Of a DNA stretch of 64,000 bases, positions 62,977 through 64,000 are shown piece after piece. The notes under the pieces were generated by a model that saw only the letters and a list, made by a program, of their open reading frames with translations, ran no database searches and was not told the DNA's origin. Position 1 is the first letter of the stretch; every line of letters begins with the position of its first letter. The position numbers were made by a program, and so were the translations under genes. The DNA comes from Paraglaciecola sp. T6c (lineage in GTDB: Bacteria > Pseudomonadota > Gammaproteobacteria > Enterobacterales > Alteromonadaceae): the NCBI RefSeq assembly GCF_000014225.1, contig NC_008228.1, positions 2,418,001 through 2,482,000 of the forward strand. The letters run 5' to 3'.

Positions 62977-63946
62977 AATGAACATGTTACAGGCGATCAA
63001 TAATGCCTTGATTACGGCCATGTCCGGTGATGAGAAAGTCATGGTATTTGGTGAGGACGTAGGTCACTTCGGTGGTGTATTTAGAGCGACCAGTAATTTA
63101 CAGCACCAATTTGGTAAAGGTCGCTGTTTTAATACACCGTTAACTGAACAGGGGATTATAGGCTTTGCTAATGGCCTGGCATCGCAAGGCTCTGTGCCGG
63201 TGGCTGAAATTCAATTCGGTGATTATATCTTCCCTGCGTTTGATCAAATTGTGAATGAAACTGCTAAATTTCGCTATCGCTCTGGTGGTCAGTTCACCTG
63301 TGGCACCCTGACCATTCGTACTCCATATGGCGGTGGTATTGCTGGTGGCTTATATCACTCACAATCTCCAGAAGCTTTTTTTGCTCACATACCCGGCATG
63401 AAAATCGTTATCCCGCGTAATCCATATCAAGCTAAAGGCTTGCTGTTGGCGTCTATTCGTGACGATAACCCTGTTTTGTTCATGGAGCCTAAGCGTTTAT
63501 ACCGCGCGTCTGTAGGTGACGTACCTGAGGACGATTATGAGCTACCTTTAGGCAAAGCCGAGGTGGTTAGAAAAGGTGAGCATATTACCTTACTGGCCTG
63601 GGGGGCTCAGGTTGAGGTCATCGAAAAAGCAGCTGAAATGGCCGAAAACGATGGCATTTCGTGTGAAATTATCGATTTACGCAGCATTTTGCCTTGGGAT
63701 GCCCAAACGGTGAGCGAGTCGGTGAGAAAGACCGGGCGATTACTTATCAACCATGAAGCACCGCAAACGGGCGGGTTTGCCAGTGAAATATCCGCTACCG
63801 TACAAGAGCGTTGCTTCTTGTATTTAGAGTCACCGATAACCCGAGTGTGCGGATTAGACACGCCATATCCGCTGGCACATGAAAAAGAATACATGCCGGA
63901 TCGTCTTAAAACTTACGAAGCCATTAAGCGCTGCGTGAATTTTTAA
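62969..63946 (+). CDS. bkdA2: Branched-chain 2-oxoacid dehydrogenase E1 beta subunit
   Basis: The 325-aa protein has [49 protein letters not shown], the [15 protein letters not shown] loop and a transketolase C-terminal domain ([15 protein letters not shown]). This is E1 beta of the oxo-acid dehydrogenase complex. It is translated with E1 alpha and followed 23 bp later by the E2 gene. Confidence 0.94.
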   Translation: MTKMNMLQAINNALITAMSGDEKVMVFGEDVGHFGGVFRATSNLQHQFGKGRCFNTPLTEQGIIGFANGLASQGSVPVAEIQFGDYIFPAFDQIVNETAKFRYRSGGQFTCGTLTIRTPYGGGIAGGLYHSQSPEAFFAHIPGMKIVIPRNPYQAKGLLLASIRDDNPVLFMEPKRLYRASVGDVPEDDYELPLGKAEVVRKGEHITLLAWGAQVEVIEKAAEMAENDGISCEIIDLRSILPWDAQTVSESVRKTGRLLINHEAPQTGGFASEISATVQERCFLYLESPITRVCGLDTPYPLAHEKEYMPDRLKTYEAIKRCVNF

Positions 63947-63969
63947 TCAACCATATCGAGGAAAATGAA

Positions 63970-64000
63970 ATGAAAGACTTTATTTTGCCAGATATTGGTG
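63970..64000 (+). CDS. bkdB: Dihydrolipoyl acyltransferase E2 (bkd), 5' end only
   Basis: Ten codons are visible, beginning MKDFILPDIG, the start of the lipoyl domain of oxo-acid dehydrogenase E2. A GAGGA site precedes the ATG. The operon position after E1 beta supports the call; the gene continues beyond the window. Confidence 0.85.
   Translation, partial: MKDFILPDIG

Overview
The window is chromosomal DNA of a marine gammaproteobacterium, most likely an Alteromonadales member of the Paraglaciecola/Glaciecola/Pseudoalteromonas type. This is inferred from gene content and order: dnaK-dnaJ, msrC-proQ-prc, pyrD-zapC-rlmKL-uup, DUF3466-rmf-fabA, msrPQ, alaA-yfbR, a 180-kDa-class NAD-glutamate dehydrogenase and a bkd operon. 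No tRNA, rRNA or CRISPR array was seen.

Layout. 1-1.7 kb: end of dnaK and dnaJ. 1.9-6.2 kb: cytochrome c' and an msrC/small acidic ORF/proQ/prc cluster. 6.4-12.2 kb: two sodium-coupled transporters, pepN and DUF2835. 12.4-19.3 kb: a DUF1302/DUF1329/YCF48-like/RND envelope module. 19.5-24.4 kb: NAD-GDH. 24.4-32.6 kb: pyrD, zapC, rlmKL, a glutaredoxin-like gene, uup, DUF3466 and rmf (57 aa). 32.6-39.0 kb, mostly minus strand: fabA, a YchJ-like gene, a LexA-boxed SulA-like gene, msrQ/msrP, dgt and a ThuA-like protein. 60.5-64 kb: DUF2189 and the bkd E1alpha-E1beta-E2 operon.

The centre of interest is 39550-58733. The host gene yfbR (5'-deoxynucleotidase, normally next to alaA) is cut in two: its 3' part lies at 39170-39549 and its 5' part at 58734-58973, same strand, with about 19.2 kb between them. 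That insert is bounded by a perfect 11-bp terminal inverted repeat (TATTTCGAATT/AATTCGAAATA) with further subterminal repeats at both ends. It carries a tightly overlapping four-gene block: two intact tyrosine recombinases, one degenerate recombinase-like protein with a Cys-rich tail, and an HTH/coiled-coil protein. It also carries an XRE regulator, a MESH1-like alarmone-hydrolase-type HD protein, and a divalent-metal resistance cargo (CadR-type MerR regulator, two CDF transporters, DUF3703, a His/Cys-rich periplasmic protein and CzcCBA).

At its alaA-proximal end the island carries its own complete but divergent yfbR homologue, 2 nt after the stop of the truncated host ORF and in the same orientation. 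The element therefore seems to insert into a housekeeping gene and supply a replacement that is co-transcribed, and probably translationally coupled, from the host alaA-yfbR operon. The recombinase block recalls Tn554/recombinase-in-trio transposons and the gamma-mobile-trio islands; which class it belongs to needs a profile search.
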